Assembly: GCA_945866125.1 (NCBI GenBank)
Contig: CAMBFZ010000012.1
Span: forward strand, 1-64,000
Direction: 5' to 3'
Source of the DNA: Bordetella parapertussis
GTDB taxonomy: Bacteria; Pseudomonadota; Gammaproteobacteria; Burkholderiales; Burkholderiaceae_D
DNA: 64,000 nucleotides
The notes under the pieces are model-generated. The model did no database searches and had not been told where the DNA came from. It saw only the letters and a list, made by a program, of their open reading frames with translations. Both the position numbers and the translations under genes were made by a program. Positions 44,301 to 53,512 of the stretch are shown piece after piece (position 1 is the stretch's first letter; every line of letters starts with the position of its first letter).

Positions 44301-46167
44301 GCGTAAATTGTACTGAGTCCAATGCTGACATCGCATCAGACGCAGGAACTGCATCGACGATGTCAGCAGCCTGTCCGACTATTTCATCGGTTTCCTCTGC
44401 ACTGTTCAACACATCCGCATCACCCCAGCTGGTTGGAGAGGATTCGATGATCACCGGCACCCAATCAATCAACACACAATGCGCAGTCAGTAAGGCGAAC
44501 TGGTTTGCCAACCGGCTGCCGCTATCCGTGCCGATATCGGTTGCAGGCGATACCGAATATTGCGCGAGTAATGTACGCACCTCGCACAATAGTTTTTCCG
44601 CCTCCGTTGCACCGGCAATGGCAAGTGCCGCAGCCAATTGCGCAAGCGCAGCATCAATCGCTGGTCCCTCTGCGGCTAGCGTGCCGGATTGCCAGCCTTC
44701 GTCGATCTTGCTTTCAACCCGGCTAAGCAAATGCGTCGCAGCTGAACTAAGCGCTGCCATGATCGATTGTTTTTGTAACGCAGCGGCTTCGTGCGCAAGC
44801 GAAAAATACGCGTGACCCGGATGGCGCACGGCGTCCAACGCACAGGCCAGGCGCGACGCCTTATTAGCAAGCCACACTTGGGCCGGCACAGTCGTATCCG
44901 TCCCCTGTTGCATCAGCATTACCCAGGCAGCTAGCTGCTCCGCGTCCTGCGCCGTGATCGTGCTGTCGCTGAGCATGACACGCAGTCGCTGCAAAGCCGC
45001 TGACAAGAGCGGGAGCGATCCAAGGTTTGCTGCGAGGGCGCCGAGTAAGATCACGACCGGCGTTGGCGAGCCCTGCGCTGGCGATCCGTATGTGGCTGAA
45101 GTCACTAAAGTTGACTCTGCAGACTCTTCCAATGCCGCCATGAGTTCTGACAGCTGCGCACGCAATGCGCTGATGATGACGCTACCATGCTGCGCCACAA
45201 ATCCGGACGACTCTGCTTGGCCGTCTTCTGACAATTGCAAACCAAGCCGGAATACATCGGCAATCCAGTTCGAGAGCGCCGTTGAGGTACGCGCACGGGA
45301 TAGCGCATATAAGGCCTCACGCACAAGTGCCGGAGGTAACGAGGTGGGCTGCGGATCATCAAGATGACGCATCAGCCGCGCAATATCGGCAAAAATCTTT
45401 TTGACTGCCCCCGCCTCCAGACCGGTATCGACGGCGACCAATTCGGCAAATGCTTGCAGCACTTGCCAATGCAATCGCTGCACCGGGTCCGTCTGATGCT
45501 GCACGACGCGGCCAATCATCGCAGCCATCTCCTCTGCTGGCATTTGCCGGCCGGCGGCGTCGCTGCTTCGCAGCAGCGTCAGCAGTGCCAGATCAAATTG
45601 CGCGCGTGAATACGCAAGCCCATCGAGCGTACTTTTTTCTGCGCTTTCTTCTGCGCCACCGAGCCATAAAGGCGTCATCGCATTGACGACATGTAGCGAC
45701 AACAAGGCGGCCGGATCAGCAGGCGCATCGCTTTGCAACGCATGCAGCGACCGATAACAAGCAAGGAGCGCAACGGGCAGGACAGTCGGATCGCTGACCC
45801 ACGCGTCGAGATACGCCACGACCGTCTGGCTACCTGTGCGCAACGCACTGATGCAGACCTCTGATGCCGCTGCAGGCAAGGCCTCGATGTGCTGGGACAG
45901 CAAGGATTGCATCAAACGAATCAAGACGGGCGCACCGTCAATACCGATCAGCTCAAGTGCGCCATTGGCCTGATGAAATTGCTGTTGCGCCTGCCGGCCC
46001 AACTCGGCTGCATTAGTGTGCTCATCGAGCAGCAAGGATTGCAGAAAAACATCCAACCCCAAGTGGATCGCGCGCTGGATTTCCAGTACTGCCGGCCGCA
46101 AAAAAAAGGGCATCAGGCCGGCCGCAGGCAGCGCAGCCGTCGAGGGCGAAAAATACGAAACCGGCAA
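41362..46167 (-). CDS. chpA: ChpA-type hybrid histidine kinase of the Pil/Chp chemosensory system
   Basis: This 1601-residue CheA-like kinase is the core of the Chp pathway that in Pseudomonas controls twitching and cAMP. The long N-terminal part (to about 640) is Ala/Leu-rich helix with weak Hpt-like repeats. Two clear Hpt domains follow: AHSLAGSSATVG (His about 688) and LLHTLKGSARMAG (His about 913). Between them lies a V-T-D-E repeat tract (about 793-816). Dimerisation and HATPase domains contain NAIGHGIELPAQREAAGKP (about 1187), DDGRGLDLARL and GRGIGMDVVRA (about 1283). A CheW-like domain comes next, and a receiver ends the protein with LLDIEMPRMDGFD (Asp about 1531). It follows pilJ by 11 bases. 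Confidence 0.93.
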   Translation of the reverse strand: MPVSYFSPSTAALPAAGLMPFFLRPAVLEIQRAIHLGLDVFLQSLLLDEHTNAAELGRQAQQQFHQANGALELIGIDGAPVLIRLMQSLLSQHIEALPAAASEVCISALRTGSQTVVAYLDAWVSDPTVLPVALLACYRSLHALQSDAPADPAALLSLHVVNAMTPLWLGGAEESAEKSTLDGLAYSRAQFDLALLTLLRSSDAAGRQMPAEEMAAMIGRVVQHQTDPVQRLHWQVLQAFAELVAVDTGLEAGAVKKIFADIARLMRHLDDPQPTSLPPALVREALYALSRARTSTALSNWIADVFRLGLQLSEDGQAESSGFVAQHGSVIISALRAQLSELMAALEESAESTLVTSATYGSPAQGSPTPVVILLGALAANLGSLPLLSAALQRLRVMLSDSTITAQDAEQLAAWVMLMQQGTDTTVPAQVWLANKASRLACALDAVRHPGHAYFSLAHEAAALQKQSIMAALSSAATHLLSRVESKIDEGWQSGTLAAEGPAIDAALAQLAAALAIAGATEAEKLLCEVRTLLAQYSVSPATDIGTDSGSRLANQFALLTAHCVLIDWVPVIIESSPTSWGDADVLNSAEETDEIVGQAADIVDAVPASDAMSALDSVQFTQIILASQHAPEDHPMVDDADSLRASPTLHAIYLDEVTQLVGQLDVLVQRWSEAPEAGLPVAAANVAHSLAGSSATVGIHAVQELAAALELSLQAAGLAEGSLVSVISCAPLHDAVAGLVQMLAALREHKQPLAQPDLIHALNDLSRQLRALRPTALTADLAITVADTVIDAITDQVADEVTDEVTDEVTDEVTDETADDLIDEIADNSAPTQASIEAHAPAGTINAQVMPQLCVTPREAIAPAVQTNSDEAELLGIFIEEASEMMPQLEQQIQLWQARPDHPAPAAALLRLLHTLKGSARMAGATALGQQLHEMEHAVGLLARSDALAPAALDALLVGFDQAMRLFTALSPADEVVPAVEATAAVADRVHPANAAAAPLHLRVRADLLDRVTSSAAELVVGGARIQGELQQQRQAITDLNDNLGRLRTQLRELEIQAETQIASQLHLTANAEFDPLEFDRFTRLQELTRMMAESVGDVVSVQRALGRHIDGAALAISAQSRHARSLQADLRRLRVVQFSSIAGGLHHLVRQVAGELGRQVRLEITGGAGELDRGMLEKMRAPLEHMLRNAIGHGIELPAQREAAGKPVQGSLRISLVQQANDIVVQVSDDGRGLDLARLRTSAVAAGLRSADAALSEAELAALIFEPGLSTATEITALSGRGIGMDVVRATVLAQGGSLQVRSERGLGTTLTMILPLTLATAQVVLATVGQRQLALPSAMVQEVVQLSVDRAQLARQAGGMDWRGEQLPLHHLGTLLGERLVRLSDQPATIVILRGVDRLLAVELDAIVGNREVVVKNIGPQLIRVPGIAGATILADGSIVLIVNPLSLVQSDNAKRIPNNSDTASSAAARHAPETPEAPVIMVVDDSLTVRRVSERFLQRHRYSVVLARDGLDALEKLQTLVPAAMLLDIEMPRMDGFDLLRNLRQDERLRHVPVIMITSRTAPRHRDHALQLGASSCLGKPYRETELLALLAQFIVR
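43717..43788 (-). repeat. 12-bp in-frame tandem repeat in chpA
   Basis: Four perfect copies of CTCATCAGTGAC (plus-strand view, 43717-43764) and two degenerate ones follow each other without spacer. They encode the acidic V-T-D-E tract between the two clear Hpt domains, probably a flexible linker. The unit keeps the frame whatever its copy number. Confidence 0.95.
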
Positions 46168-46178
46168 AGCTGGACCTC

Positions 46179-48401
46179 TCAGTTAGCGATGCGGAAGCGA
46201 GCGACCGCACGCTTGAGCGCATCCGCTAGCAGCGAGAGCTCCTGGATGGAGCTGGCAGTCTGCTGGGTGCCGTGACGGGTACGCTCGGTAACGGTCAGGA
46301 TGCTGTCGATGTTGCGTGCTACACCGTCGGCAAGGGTTGCCTGCTCAGTAGTCGATGAAGAGATGCCCTGGATCAGTTCAGCCAAATGATGCGAGATACG
46401 ACGAATATCCGCCAGCACAGCGCCAGCCGCGTCGGAGAGCCGAGTCCCTTCGATGACGCCCTGGGTCGATTTTTCCATTGCGATCACTGCATCGTGCGCA
46501 TCGGTTTGAATCGTTTGCACCAGCGCGCCGATCTGCCGCGCCGCCTCACCAGAACGCTCGGCGAGGCGCTGTACCTCCTCGGCCACTACGGCAAAGCCGC
46601 GTCCGGCCTCGCCGGCAGAAGCGGCCTGTATCGCTGCGTTCAGCGCCAGCACATTGGTCTGTTCGGTGATGTCGGCGATCAGCTCGGTGATGTCGCTGAT
46701 TTCAAGTGACGACTCCCCTAATCGTTTAATGCGCTTGGCGGTTTCCTGGATTTGTTCGCGAATGTCATGCATGCCGCGAATGGCATCTTGTACCGCGCCC
46801 TCGCCTTGCAGTGCGGCGCGCACCGATGATTGCGCCACATCGGCAGACTTGGTTGCCGCACGGGAGACCTGATGAATTTGTGCCGTCATTTGCAGCACCG
46901 CCTGACCAGTCTGCTCAATCTCGCTCGATTGACGGGCCGCCAGTGCAAGTAATTCAGTCGAAATATTATGGGCAATGGCGGAGGCCGAGGTGACCTGCTG
47001 CGCCGTTTGATTGACCTTACCAAGCAGAGTGCGCAACTCTTCGAGCGTGTAGTTAACCGAGTCGGCGATGGCGCCGGTGATGTCTTCGGACACCGTCGCC
47101 AAAATGGTCAGGTTGCCGTCGGAGACCTGTTGCAGCTCATTCATCAGCCGCAAAATGGCAGCCTGATTTTGCTGATTGAGCGCGCGCGCGAGCTCTTCTT
47201 CGTGCATGGCTTTTTTATGCTGCTGCTCGGCCTGACTGCGCCGGACCTCTGCCTCATCAGTATGCTGACGGCTTTCTGCAAGCAGTAACACCGCCACGCC
47301 GATGGCGCTGATTAGAGAGAGCAGACCAGAGACCACAATAGCCCATCGCGTCCAGTGACCGAATCCCTCATGGGCGAGAAAGTTTGTTTGTAATTGCTGT
47401 AAGTTTTCACGCAATTGTTCGTTATCGGTAAACATTAGTCGCTCGGCCTGCTTGGCGGCGATAAAATTTTGCAGATTACCCAAGATGCCTGTAACTAACT
47501 GCTGATACTGCGCAAAGGCTTGCTGCAATTCGCCGAGCTTGGCGCGGATGTCGGGATTGCTTGCGGCAGGCAGACGCAATACGCCGCTGCCCTCAAGAAA
47601 ACCACTGACGATATCGCGAAAGGTATTGGTATCTTTACCAAGCTGAAAAGCGGTCTCGGGATTGACACCCTCAGAAGTCAAAAACTCATTGGCGCTTTTC
47701 CCCAGCCTTTGGGTCAGCATCACCAACTGCCCGGCAGCAGAAATTTCGCGCGGGGTCGCACCTGACTGTGCATTGAGCGTCGCAATTTGTTCGGCTAGTT
47801 CGAGCAAGGCTGGACTTTGTAAATTGAGTTTTTGCAGTGTGCTGCGAAAGCCGGTTAGTTCATTTTCCAGTGACAAAATGCGCGCCGCTGCCTGATCGGA
47901 TTTTTTCCAGCTATTACGTATATCGATCAACATGCGCGCAGATTCATCGTCAGGCGCGGGCACACTTCGCCCCTGCGACTGCCCGCCGTCAGCGAGTACT
48001 GCGAGGGTCTCATTCATCGCGTCGCGACTTTGACGCAGCTGCAGGAAGGCATCACGATTACCCTGGATGGCATTGGGCGCGGCTTTGCCGATACGCTGCG
48101 AATGCATCAGTGCACTGCCGGCAAGTTGGGTCTGGCTTGATGCACCCATCGAACTCTGCGCATTAATCCATGCAAATCCACCCAATGACGACAAGCATAG
48201 TGCTAGTACCAAAAGCAAAATGCGTAGTCTGGTTTGCAGCGAAAAATGCAGCTGCCAACGGTGAACAAGCGGCACGACGGGCTGGCGACGCGAGAATTTC
48301 CCCTTCAGCGCGGTGCACCATCGCCGCCAACTTGCAACGGGGATTTTATTGTGCATTTTTTTGGGGTCGTTCAGCGCAGCGGCGCTCTCAAATTCCATCA
48401 T
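46179..48401 (-). CDS. pilJ: PilJ-type methyl-accepting chemotaxis protein
   Basis: This inner-membrane chemoreceptor of the Chp system has 740 residues. The first transmembrane helix is [20 protein letters not shown] (about 60-79). The periplasmic part (about 80-350) contains two PilJ-type helical modules with [14 protein letters not shown] and [16 protein letters not shown]. The second helix is [21 protein letters not shown] (about 356-376). The cytoplasmic MA domain shows the conserved tip [30 protein letters not shown] split over about 585-615. A GGGAG sequence precedes two possible ATG codons. It lies between pilI (68 bases) and chpA (11 bases). In Pseudomonas PilJ senses type IV pilin; the same is inferred here. 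Confidence 0.93.
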   Translation of the reverse strand: MMEFESAAALNDPKKMHNKIPVASWRRWCTALKGKFSRRQPVVPLVHRWQLHFSLQTRLRILLLVLALCLSSLGGFAWINAQSSMGASSQTQLAGSALMHSQRIGKAAPNAIQGNRDAFLQLRQSRDAMNETLAVLADGGQSQGRSVPAPDDESARMLIDIRNSWKKSDQAAARILSLENELTGFRSTLQKLNLQSPALLELAEQIATLNAQSGATPREISAAGQLVMLTQRLGKSANEFLTSEGVNPETAFQLGKDTNTFRDIVSGFLEGSGVLRLPAASNPDIRAKLGELQQAFAQYQQLVTGILGNLQNFIAAKQAERLMFTDNEQLRENLQQLQTNFLAHEGFGHWTRWAIVVSGLLSLISAIGVAVLLLAESRQHTDEAEVRRSQAEQQHKKAMHEEELARALNQQNQAAILRLMNELQQVSDGNLTILATVSEDITGAIADSVNYTLEELRTLLGKVNQTAQQVTSASAIAHNISTELLALAARQSSEIEQTGQAVLQMTAQIHQVSRAATKSADVAQSSVRAALQGEGAVQDAIRGMHDIREQIQETAKRIKRLGESSLEISDITELIADITEQTNVLALNAAIQAASAGEAGRGFAVVAEEVQRLAERSGEAARQIGALVQTIQTDAHDAVIAMEKSTQGVIEGTRLSDAAGAVLADIRRISHHLAELIQGISSSTTEQATLADGVARNIDSILTVTERTRHGTQQTASSIQELSLLADALKRAVARFRIAN

Positions 48402-48469
48402 GGGCTCCCAAGAAAAATTGGCTGTCAGGTGAATGCAGCACGCGCCGCAGGCGCATGGCGATAAATAAA

Positions 48470-49078
48470 TTAAAAGCGAATATCAAGAAAATTTTTATCC
48501 TGCGCCAATGCAGCAAGATCAAGCTCTGTCCACAGACAAGCTTGTGCATCGCGATAACGCATCCCGACCCAGCCGGGTGTCGCTGGCGCACGCTGCAATG
48601 CGGGCTCGGGCGTCATGGCGGCGATATCGGTGAGCCCGGTCACGCGCGATACGCGCATCGCACAATACACCGATAAGCTGGCCGCAAAAATTAGTAGCCG
48701 ATCCGTTTTCCCCGGTGGCGTAAATGAGGCCGCGGCGACACCTGCCCGTCCCGTCGACGCGGCAGCAAAGTCAGCCAGATCCACCACGCCGACAAGGTTG
48801 CCGCGAATATTGGCCAGCCCAAGAAACCAGGCTTGGGTGCCGGGCACGCTGGTCAAGGGTGGCATGCTGAGCACTTCGCCGGTATGGATAAGGTCGAGCA
48901 AAAAATGCGCATCACCTGCCTCAACAGCAAGACGACGCGAAGGATTGTCGACGGCACCCCGCACACTGAATGTACGTTCGGCCAACGCGCGCTGAAACGC
49001 CCAACGCTGATGCCGGCGGCGAATCTTTGCATCAAGCGGCGCCACATTGACTGGGGCCTCATCAAGTGGCGTTGCCAT
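48470..49078 (-). CDS. pilI: PilI-type CheW adaptor
   Basis: This 202-residue CheW-like scaffold would couple PilJ to ChpA. A CheW fold is seen in [50 protein letters not shown] and the final [18 protein letters not shown]. The start MATPLDE at 49078 is preceded by AGGAAGG at ideal spacing; the open frame extends 23 codons upstream into pilH. It starts 13 bases after the pilH stop. The first 40 residues, before the fold, are Pro/Ala-rich and basic. Confidence 0.9.
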   Translation of the reverse strand: MATPLDEAPVNVAPLDAKIRRRHQRWAFQRALAERTFSVRGAVDNPSRRLAVEAGDAHFLLDLIHTGEVLSMPPLTSVPGTQAWFLGLANIRGNLVGVVDLADFAAASTGRAGVAAASFTPPGKTDRLLIFAASLSVYCAMRVSRVTGLTDIAAMTPEPALQRAPATPGWVGMRYRDAQACLWTELDLAALAQDKNFLDIRF

Positions 49079-49091
49079 GCCTTCCTGCATT

Positions 49092-49469
49092 TCAGGCAAC
49101 CCCGCGTGCGATGGCGGCAATTTTTTGCAGCAAGAGCTGAGGATCAACAGGCTTGACGATATAGTCGCGCGCGCCCTGTCGTAAACCCCAGATACGATCG
49201 GTTTCCTGTCCCTTGCTGGTACAAATAATGATGGGCACGTGCTGCGTCAGGGGATCTCGAGCAATGGCGCGCGTAGCCTGAAAACCATTTTGACCGGGCA
49301 TCACCACATCCATCAGCACCAAGTGCGGCAGATCGGTCTTGATGCGTGCTAACGCATCTTCACCGCTGTCGGCAGTGGTCACCGCGTAACCATTGGCAAG
49401 CAGCAGCTCAGTAAGGAAATGGCGCTCGGTAGGCGAGTCGTCAACGATCAGAATTTTTTGTATCAGCAT
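49092..49469 (-). CDS. pilH: PilH-type single-domain response regulator
   Basis: This CheY-like receiver of 125 residues has the acidic pair in KILIVDDSPTERHF, the phosphoacceptor Asp in LVLMDVVMPGQNGFQATRAI (about residue 52), Thr/Ser in IIICTSKGQETD and the conserved Lys in YIVKPVDPQLL. There is no output domain. In Pseudomonas PilH acts on pilus retraction, opposing or complementing PilG. It is second in the five-gene Chp operon, 20 bases after pilG. Confidence 0.92.
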   Translation of the reverse strand: MLIQKILIVDDSPTERHFLTELLLANGYAVTTADSGEDALARIKTDLPHLVLMDVVMPGQNGFQATRAIARDPLTQHVPIIICTSKGQETDRIWGLRQGARDYIVKPVDPQLLLQKIAAIARGVA

Positions 49470-49489
49470 GGATATCGCACTCAGTCAGA

Positions 49490-49909
49490 TCAGGCAACTG
49501 CCACCTGGGGAACATGCTCGCGTACGGCGTTGAGCAAGCTGTCTTTGGTAAAGGGTTTGGTCAGGTAGGCATTAGCGCCGGCCAGCACGCCACGCGCACG
49601 ATCGAACAGGCCGTCGCGAGAGGACAGCATCACAACCGGTGTCAGGTGAAACTGCCTGCTATGCCGGATCAGGCTGCAGGTCTGATAGCCATCGAGGCGA
49701 GGCATCAGGATGTCGCAGAAAATCAGCGACGGCAGATGGTCGACGATTTTTGCGAGTGCTTCGAAGCCGTCCTCAGCCAGCACAACCTGATAGCCGGCCT
49801 GGGACAGAAAGAGTTCAGCGGAACGCCGAATTGTGCTGCTATCGTCGATGATCAGTATCGTTGATCGAATCTGCGATTGCGTCTGCGATTGCGCCTGCGA
49901 TGCCACCAT
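49490..49909 (-). CDS. pilG: PilG-type single-domain response regulator
   Basis: This CheY-like receiver of 139 residues follows a 15-residue Gln/Ser tail (ASQAQSQTQSQ) coded by short repeats. The acidic pocket is in ILIIDDSSTIRRSAELFL, the phosphoacceptor Asp in LIFCDILMPRLDGYQTC, and the conserved Lys in AYLTKPFTKDSLL. It is the first gene of the pilGHIJ-chpA run, so the operon promoter should lie in 49910-50077, where I see no clear sigma-70 box. PilG promotes pilus extension in Pseudomonas. PilK and ChpB methylation enzymes are not encoded between pilJ and chpA. Confidence 0.92.
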   Translation of the reverse strand: MVASQAQSQTQSQIRSTILIIDDSSTIRRSAELFLSQAGYQVVLAEDGFEALAKIVDHLPSLIFCDILMPRLDGYQTCSLIRHSRQFHLTPVVMLSSRDGLFDRARGVLAGANAYLTKPFTKDSLLNAVREHVPQVAVA

Positions 49910-50077
49910 TGCGCCACCCTGTGTCGTGTTTCAGGAAATTCGGCGCAACTGTAACAAAAAGAGAAACTGTTTAAAACATTGGCAACTTTATTTTTTATTC
50001 GCGTCGGTGTTTTGGCGACAGATCAGCAGAATTTATTTGAATTTTTCCGCGTTAATGATCGCGCGACAACTGCAAAA

Positions 50078-50272
50078 TCAGATCGCAGTCATTTCAAAGT
50101 CTTCTTTCCGGGCGCCGCATTCCGGGCAAGTCCAGTTCATCGGGACCTGATCCCAGCGGGTGCCCGGTGCGATGCCTTCTTCGGGCAGGCCAGCGGTCTC
50201 GTCATAGACCCAGCCGCAAATGAGGCACATCCATGTTTTGAATTCCTGATCGTTTGTCTTGTTGTCGCTCAC
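50078..50272 (-). CDS. Rubredoxin
   Basis: This 64-residue electron carrier binds one iron by four cysteines, in MCLICGWVYDE and NWTCPECGARKEDF. The GTG at 50272 (VSDNKTND) is taken as start because AAGGGC lies just upstream; the only earlier start codon is a TTG. Rubredoxins in proteobacteria pass electrons to alkane hydroxylases or help in oxidative stress. It is transcribed away from the ThiD-like gene, with 51 bases between starts, an arrangement I know from other betaproteobacteria. Confidence 0.95.
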   Translation of the reverse strand: MSDNKTNDQEFKTWMCLICGWVYDETAGLPEEGIAPGTRWDQVPMNWTCPECGARKEDFEMTAI

Positions 50273-50323
50273 GGCACTGCCCTTCAAGTAAAATGCAAAG
50301 TCAGTTATCTTAATCTAGTACCC

Positions 50324-51154
50324 GTGCAAAACCAAACTTCACCGCTTGTATTGACTTTCGGCGTGACCGATCCGGTGGGTGCGATTGGCATTCAAGCCGA
50401 TCTCGCGTCATTCGCAGCAATGGGTTGCCACGGCTTGTCGGTGGTCACCGCGCTAGCCATTGGTGACACGACCCGCACGGACGACATTCAGGCTATTGAC
50501 CCCGACTGGGTTGCCGATCAGGCCAGGGTGCTACTCGAAGACATGCCGGTCTCGGCGTTCAAGGTTGGCTATGTTGGCAACATCGAAAACATCTCCGTCA
50601 TTGCCGAAATCGTATCTGATTATCCTGAAGTGCCCCTGGTACTTGACCCGTTTTCCACCGTACTGCCAGATCAGAATCTCGACGAAGACCTCTTGCTGGC
50701 CATGCGCGAATTGCTGGTGCCGCAGACCACTGTGCTACTGCTCTCTGTGGACGAGCTCTCGCGACTCGCCGAGACCTGGCGCGAACCGAGCACCGAACTC
50801 ATGCTCGAAGCCGATGCGATGCACCTGATCGAATCCGGTTGCGAATTTTTATTTGTCACTGGCACACCAGGTGATGCACACGATGTGAGTAATACGCTTT
50901 TTAATGAAGCTGGCGTGGTGCGCCATGATAGCTGGCAACGACAGGCAGGCCCATTTGTCGGTGCAGGCAATACCTTGTCGGCGACCATCGCAGCGATGCT
51001 GGCTAATGGCCTCGATGTGCCCGAAGCAGTGTTCGAAGCCGAAGAATTCACCGTTGCCGCTTTGGCCCACGCACAACGTCTGGGCATGGGCAAGCTGATA
51101 CCAGACCGCTATTTCTGGGCCCGCGAGTCCGATGGTCCTTCCGAATTATCCTGA
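50324..51154 (+). CDS. ThiD-like hydroxymethylpyrimidine kinase family protein, altered active site
   Basis: This ribokinase-fold protein of 276 residues, from the GTG at 50324, resembles ThiD, which phosphorylates hydroxymethylpyrimidine (phosphate) in thiamine synthesis. The expected opening G-S-D-x-S-x-G-A-G-I-Q-A-D is here FGVTDPVGAIGIQADLASF. The C-terminal anion hole, normally G-T-G-C-T-L-S with the catalytic cysteine, reads VGAGNTLSATIAAM with Asn. Both changes suggest altered or lost kinase activity. The GTG is chosen because sequence upstream is unlike the family and is antisense to the rubredoxin gene. hemL follows on the same strand. Confidence 0.8.
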   Translation: MQNQTSPLVLTFGVTDPVGAIGIQADLASFAAMGCHGLSVVTALAIGDTTRTDDIQAIDPDWVADQARVLLEDMPVSAFKVGYVGNIENISVIAEIVSDYPEVPLVLDPFSTVLPDQNLDEDLLLAMRELLVPQTTVLLLSVDELSRLAETWREPSTELMLEADAMHLIESGCEFLFVTGTPGDAHDVSNTLFNEAGVVRHDSWQRQAGPFVGAGNTLSATIAAMLANGLDVPEAVFEAEEFTVAALAHAQRLGMGKLIPDRYFWARESDGPSELS

Positions 51155-51208
51155 CTTGTTTTTCCCACAAACACAGCCACAAACTTGTCAAACAACTTCT
51201 CTACGATC

Positions 51209-52492
51209 ATGTCTAATAACGATTCCCTGTTTGCCCGTGCCCAACTCACCACCCCCGGCGGCGTCAACTCGCCCGTGCGGGCATTTCGCTCCGTTGGCGG
51301 CACGCCCCGCTTTATCAGTCGCGCACGCGGCCCGCATTTCTGGGACGCTGATGGCAAACGCTATATCGATTACATCGGCTCTTGGGGGCCGGCGATTGTC
51401 GGCCATACACATCCGGATGTTGTCAAAGCAGTGCAAGACGCTGCGGAGAATGGCTTGAGTTTTGGTGCGCCGACTGAAGGCGAAATTTTGATGGCCGAAG
51501 AAATCTGCAAACTTGTGCCATCAATTGAGCAAGTGCGATTGGTCTCGTCGGGCACCGAAGCAGCGATGAGTGCGCTGCGACTGGCGCGCGGCGCAACAGG
51601 ACGCGACACGGTCATTAAATTTGAGGGTTGCTATCACGGCCATGCAGATTCCTTGCTGGTGAAAGCGGGCAGCGGTTTGCTGACTTTTGGCAATCCGACG
51701 TCGTCAGGCGTGCCGGCCGATTTTGCCAAGCACACGATGGTGCTGGACTATAACGATTGCCAACAACTCGAAGATGTTTTCGGCAATCTCGGCGCAAGCA
51801 TTGCCTGCGTGATCGTCGAACCGGTTGCCGGCAATATGAATCTGCTGCGTGCGACGCCCGAATTTTTACACACCATGCGTCGCCTGTGCAGCCAGCACGG
51901 CGCGCTGTTGTTGTTCGATGAGGTCATGTCAGGCTTTCGCGTTGCACTGGGTGGCGCGCAGTCACTTTATGGCGTGGTGCCAGATATGACGGTGCTGGGC
52001 AAAGTTATCGGCGGCGGCTTGCCGGTAGCCGCCTTTGGTGGTCGCGCTGACTTGATGAAACATCTCGCTCCCTTGGGGGGCGTGTATCAGGCTGGTACGC
52101 TCTCCGGTAATCCGGTGGCTGTTGCCGCTGGCATGGCAACGCTAAAAATTATTCAGCAACCCGGTTTTTATGAAGCACTGAGCACACAAACCAAAAAACT
52201 AACCGATGGTTTGACGAAGCTGGCTGGCGAGGCTGGGGTGACATTTTGTGCGGACGCCATTGGCGGCATGTTTGGTCTGTATTTTACCGATGCGGTACCA
52301 GGCAATTATGCGCAGATGATGCAATGTGATAAAGAACGTTTCAATCGGTTTTTCCACGCGATGCTCGACGCTGGGGTGTATCTGGCACCATCGGCATTCG
52401 AAGCGGGTTTCGTCTCGGCGCAGCATGACGATGCGGTGATTGCCGAGACGATGGTGTGTGCCAAGCAGGCGTTTGAACAACTGGCGCGCTAA
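51209..52492 (+). CDS. hemL: Glutamate-1-semialdehyde 2,1-aminomutase
   Basis: This PLP enzyme makes 5-aminolevulinate, the first tetrapyrrole precursor in the C5 pathway. It has 427 residues from ATG 51209 ([12 protein letters not shown]). [17 protein letters not shown], the PLP phosphate region [17 protein letters not shown] (about 117-133), the Asp of [14 protein letters not shown] (about 236-249) and the Schiff-base lysine in [17 protein letters not shown] (about 264-280) are all present. A frame extension to 51185 would need a TTG. The hairpin at 52525-52550 follows. Confidence 0.97.
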   Translation: MSNNDSLFARAQLTTPGGVNSPVRAFRSVGGTPRFISRARGPHFWDADGKRYIDYIGSWGPAIVGHTHPDVVKAVQDAAENGLSFGAPTEGEILMAEEICKLVPSIEQVRLVSSGTEAAMSALRLARGATGRDTVIKFEGCYHGHADSLLVKAGSGLLTFGNPTSSGVPADFAKHTMVLDYNDCQQLEDVFGNLGASIACVIVEPVAGNMNLLRATPEFLHTMRRLCSQHGALLLFDEVMSGFRVALGGAQSLYGVVPDMTVLGKVIGGGLPVAAFGGRADLMKHLAPLGGVYQAGTLSGNPVAVAAGMATLKIIQQPGFYEALSTQTKKLTDGLTKLAGEAGVTFCADAIGGMFGLYFTDAVPGNYAQMMQCDKERFNRFFHAMLDAGVYLAPSAFEAGFVSAQHDDAVIAETMVCAKQAFEQLAR

Positions 52493-52524
52493 ATACTCAC
52501 CTAATGTAAATAGTTAACAATCGT

Positions 52525-52550
52525 GTGAAGCTTGCGCCGGCAAGCTTCAC
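52525..52550. terminator. Hairpin between convergent hemL and corA
   Basis: GTGAAGCTTGC and GCAAGCTTCAC form a perfect 11-base stem with a GCCG loop. It overlaps the corA stop codon (52547-52549). T runs are poor on both sides, so termination is plausible for both genes but not assured. Confidence 0.65.
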
Positions 52551-53512
52551 TTCAACCAGCCACGCCGGCGGAAATACCAAAACGGCGTAATCGCACTCGC
52601 CACCATCAAGACCAGCGCAAACGGATAACCCCAATCCCAATTCAGCTCGGGAAAAAGCCGGAAGTTCATGCCATAAATGCTGGCAATCAGTGTCGGCGGC
52701 AAAAACGCCACCGAGGCTACTGAGAATATCTTGATGATCTTGTTCTGGTTGATGTTAATGAAACCCACCGTGGCATCCATCAAGAAGTTAATTTTGTCGA
52801 ACAAGAAAGCAGTATGACCATCGAGCGATTCGATATCGCGCAGGATCTGGCGCGCATCATCAAACTGCTCGGCATTGAGTAAACGACCCCGCATTAAGAA
52901 ACTCACCGCACGACGCGTATCCATCATGTTGCGACGGATCCGGCCGTTCAAGTCTTCCTCGCGGGCCATCGCATTGAGCGAGGCCGCCGCATCTTGGTCA
53001 CTGATATCTTTTTGCAGCACGCTGCGACTGACTTCTTCGAGATTTTGATAGATGCCCTCAAGCGCATCGGCCGAGTATTCAACATCGGTTGCATACAAAT
53101 CCAACAGCACGTCTTTAAAATCACCAATCGAACCGGGCCGCGAACGCGCCCGCATGCGCACCAGCCGAAACACGGGCAAGTCGTCGTTGTGCATCGAAAA
53201 CAGCATGTTCTTAGCCAAGATGAAGGCCACCGTGACGACACGCGATGCATCGTCTTCTTCTTCGAGCAGAAAGTCCGAGCGCAGATGCAAGTCGCCGCTA
53301 TCGGCTTCGTAATAACGCGCCGATGCCTCGATGTCCTTGACCTCGTCCTCATCGGGCAAGGTCACGCCATAGATACTGCGTACCCAGTCGCGCTCGGCAT
53401 CGGTGGGATCGGTCAGGTCGACCCAAATCGGCTCGGCGCGCGCGAGATCGTCCCGAGTCTCGATGTTGACCTGGCTAAGCCGGCCGTTCTGCAGCACAAA
53501 TACATTAATCAA
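52547..53512 (-). CDS. corA: CorA-type magnesium/cobalt transporter
   Basis: This pentameric inner-membrane divalent cation channel has 321 residues. The signature YGMNF lies at the end of the first of two C-terminal helices (VASVAFLPPTLIASIYGMNF, about 265-285), and the second is YPFALVLMVASAITPFWYF. The N-terminal cytoplasmic domain is acidic and helical (EADSGDLHLRSDFLLEEEDD). TTG at 53512 is chosen as start: it gives MINVFVLQNGRL, the common opening in this group, and AGGAGA sits six bases upstream. The open frame continues 30 codons further without support. A structured leader precedes it. Confidence 0.92.
   Translation of the reverse strand: MINVFVLQNGRLSQVNIETRDDLARAEPIWVDLTDPTDAERDWVRSIYGVTLPDEDEVKDIEASARYYEADSGDLHLRSDFLLEEEDDASRVVTVAFILAKNMLFSMHNDDLPVFRLVRMRARSRPGSIGDFKDVLLDLYATDVEYSADALEGIYQNLEEVSRSVLQKDISDQDAAASLNAMAREEDLNGRIRRNMMDTRRAVSFLMRGRLLNAEQFDDARQILRDIESLDGHTAFLFDKINFLMDATVGFININQNKIIKIFSVASVAFLPPTLIASIYGMNFRLFPELNWDWGYPFALVLMVASAITPFWYFRRRGWLK

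Noticed and set aside
49979..50323. N-terminal extension of the ThiD-like frame by 115 codons
   Set aside because: The extension is antisense to the rubredoxin gene and unlike the family; GTG at 50324 gives the usual length.
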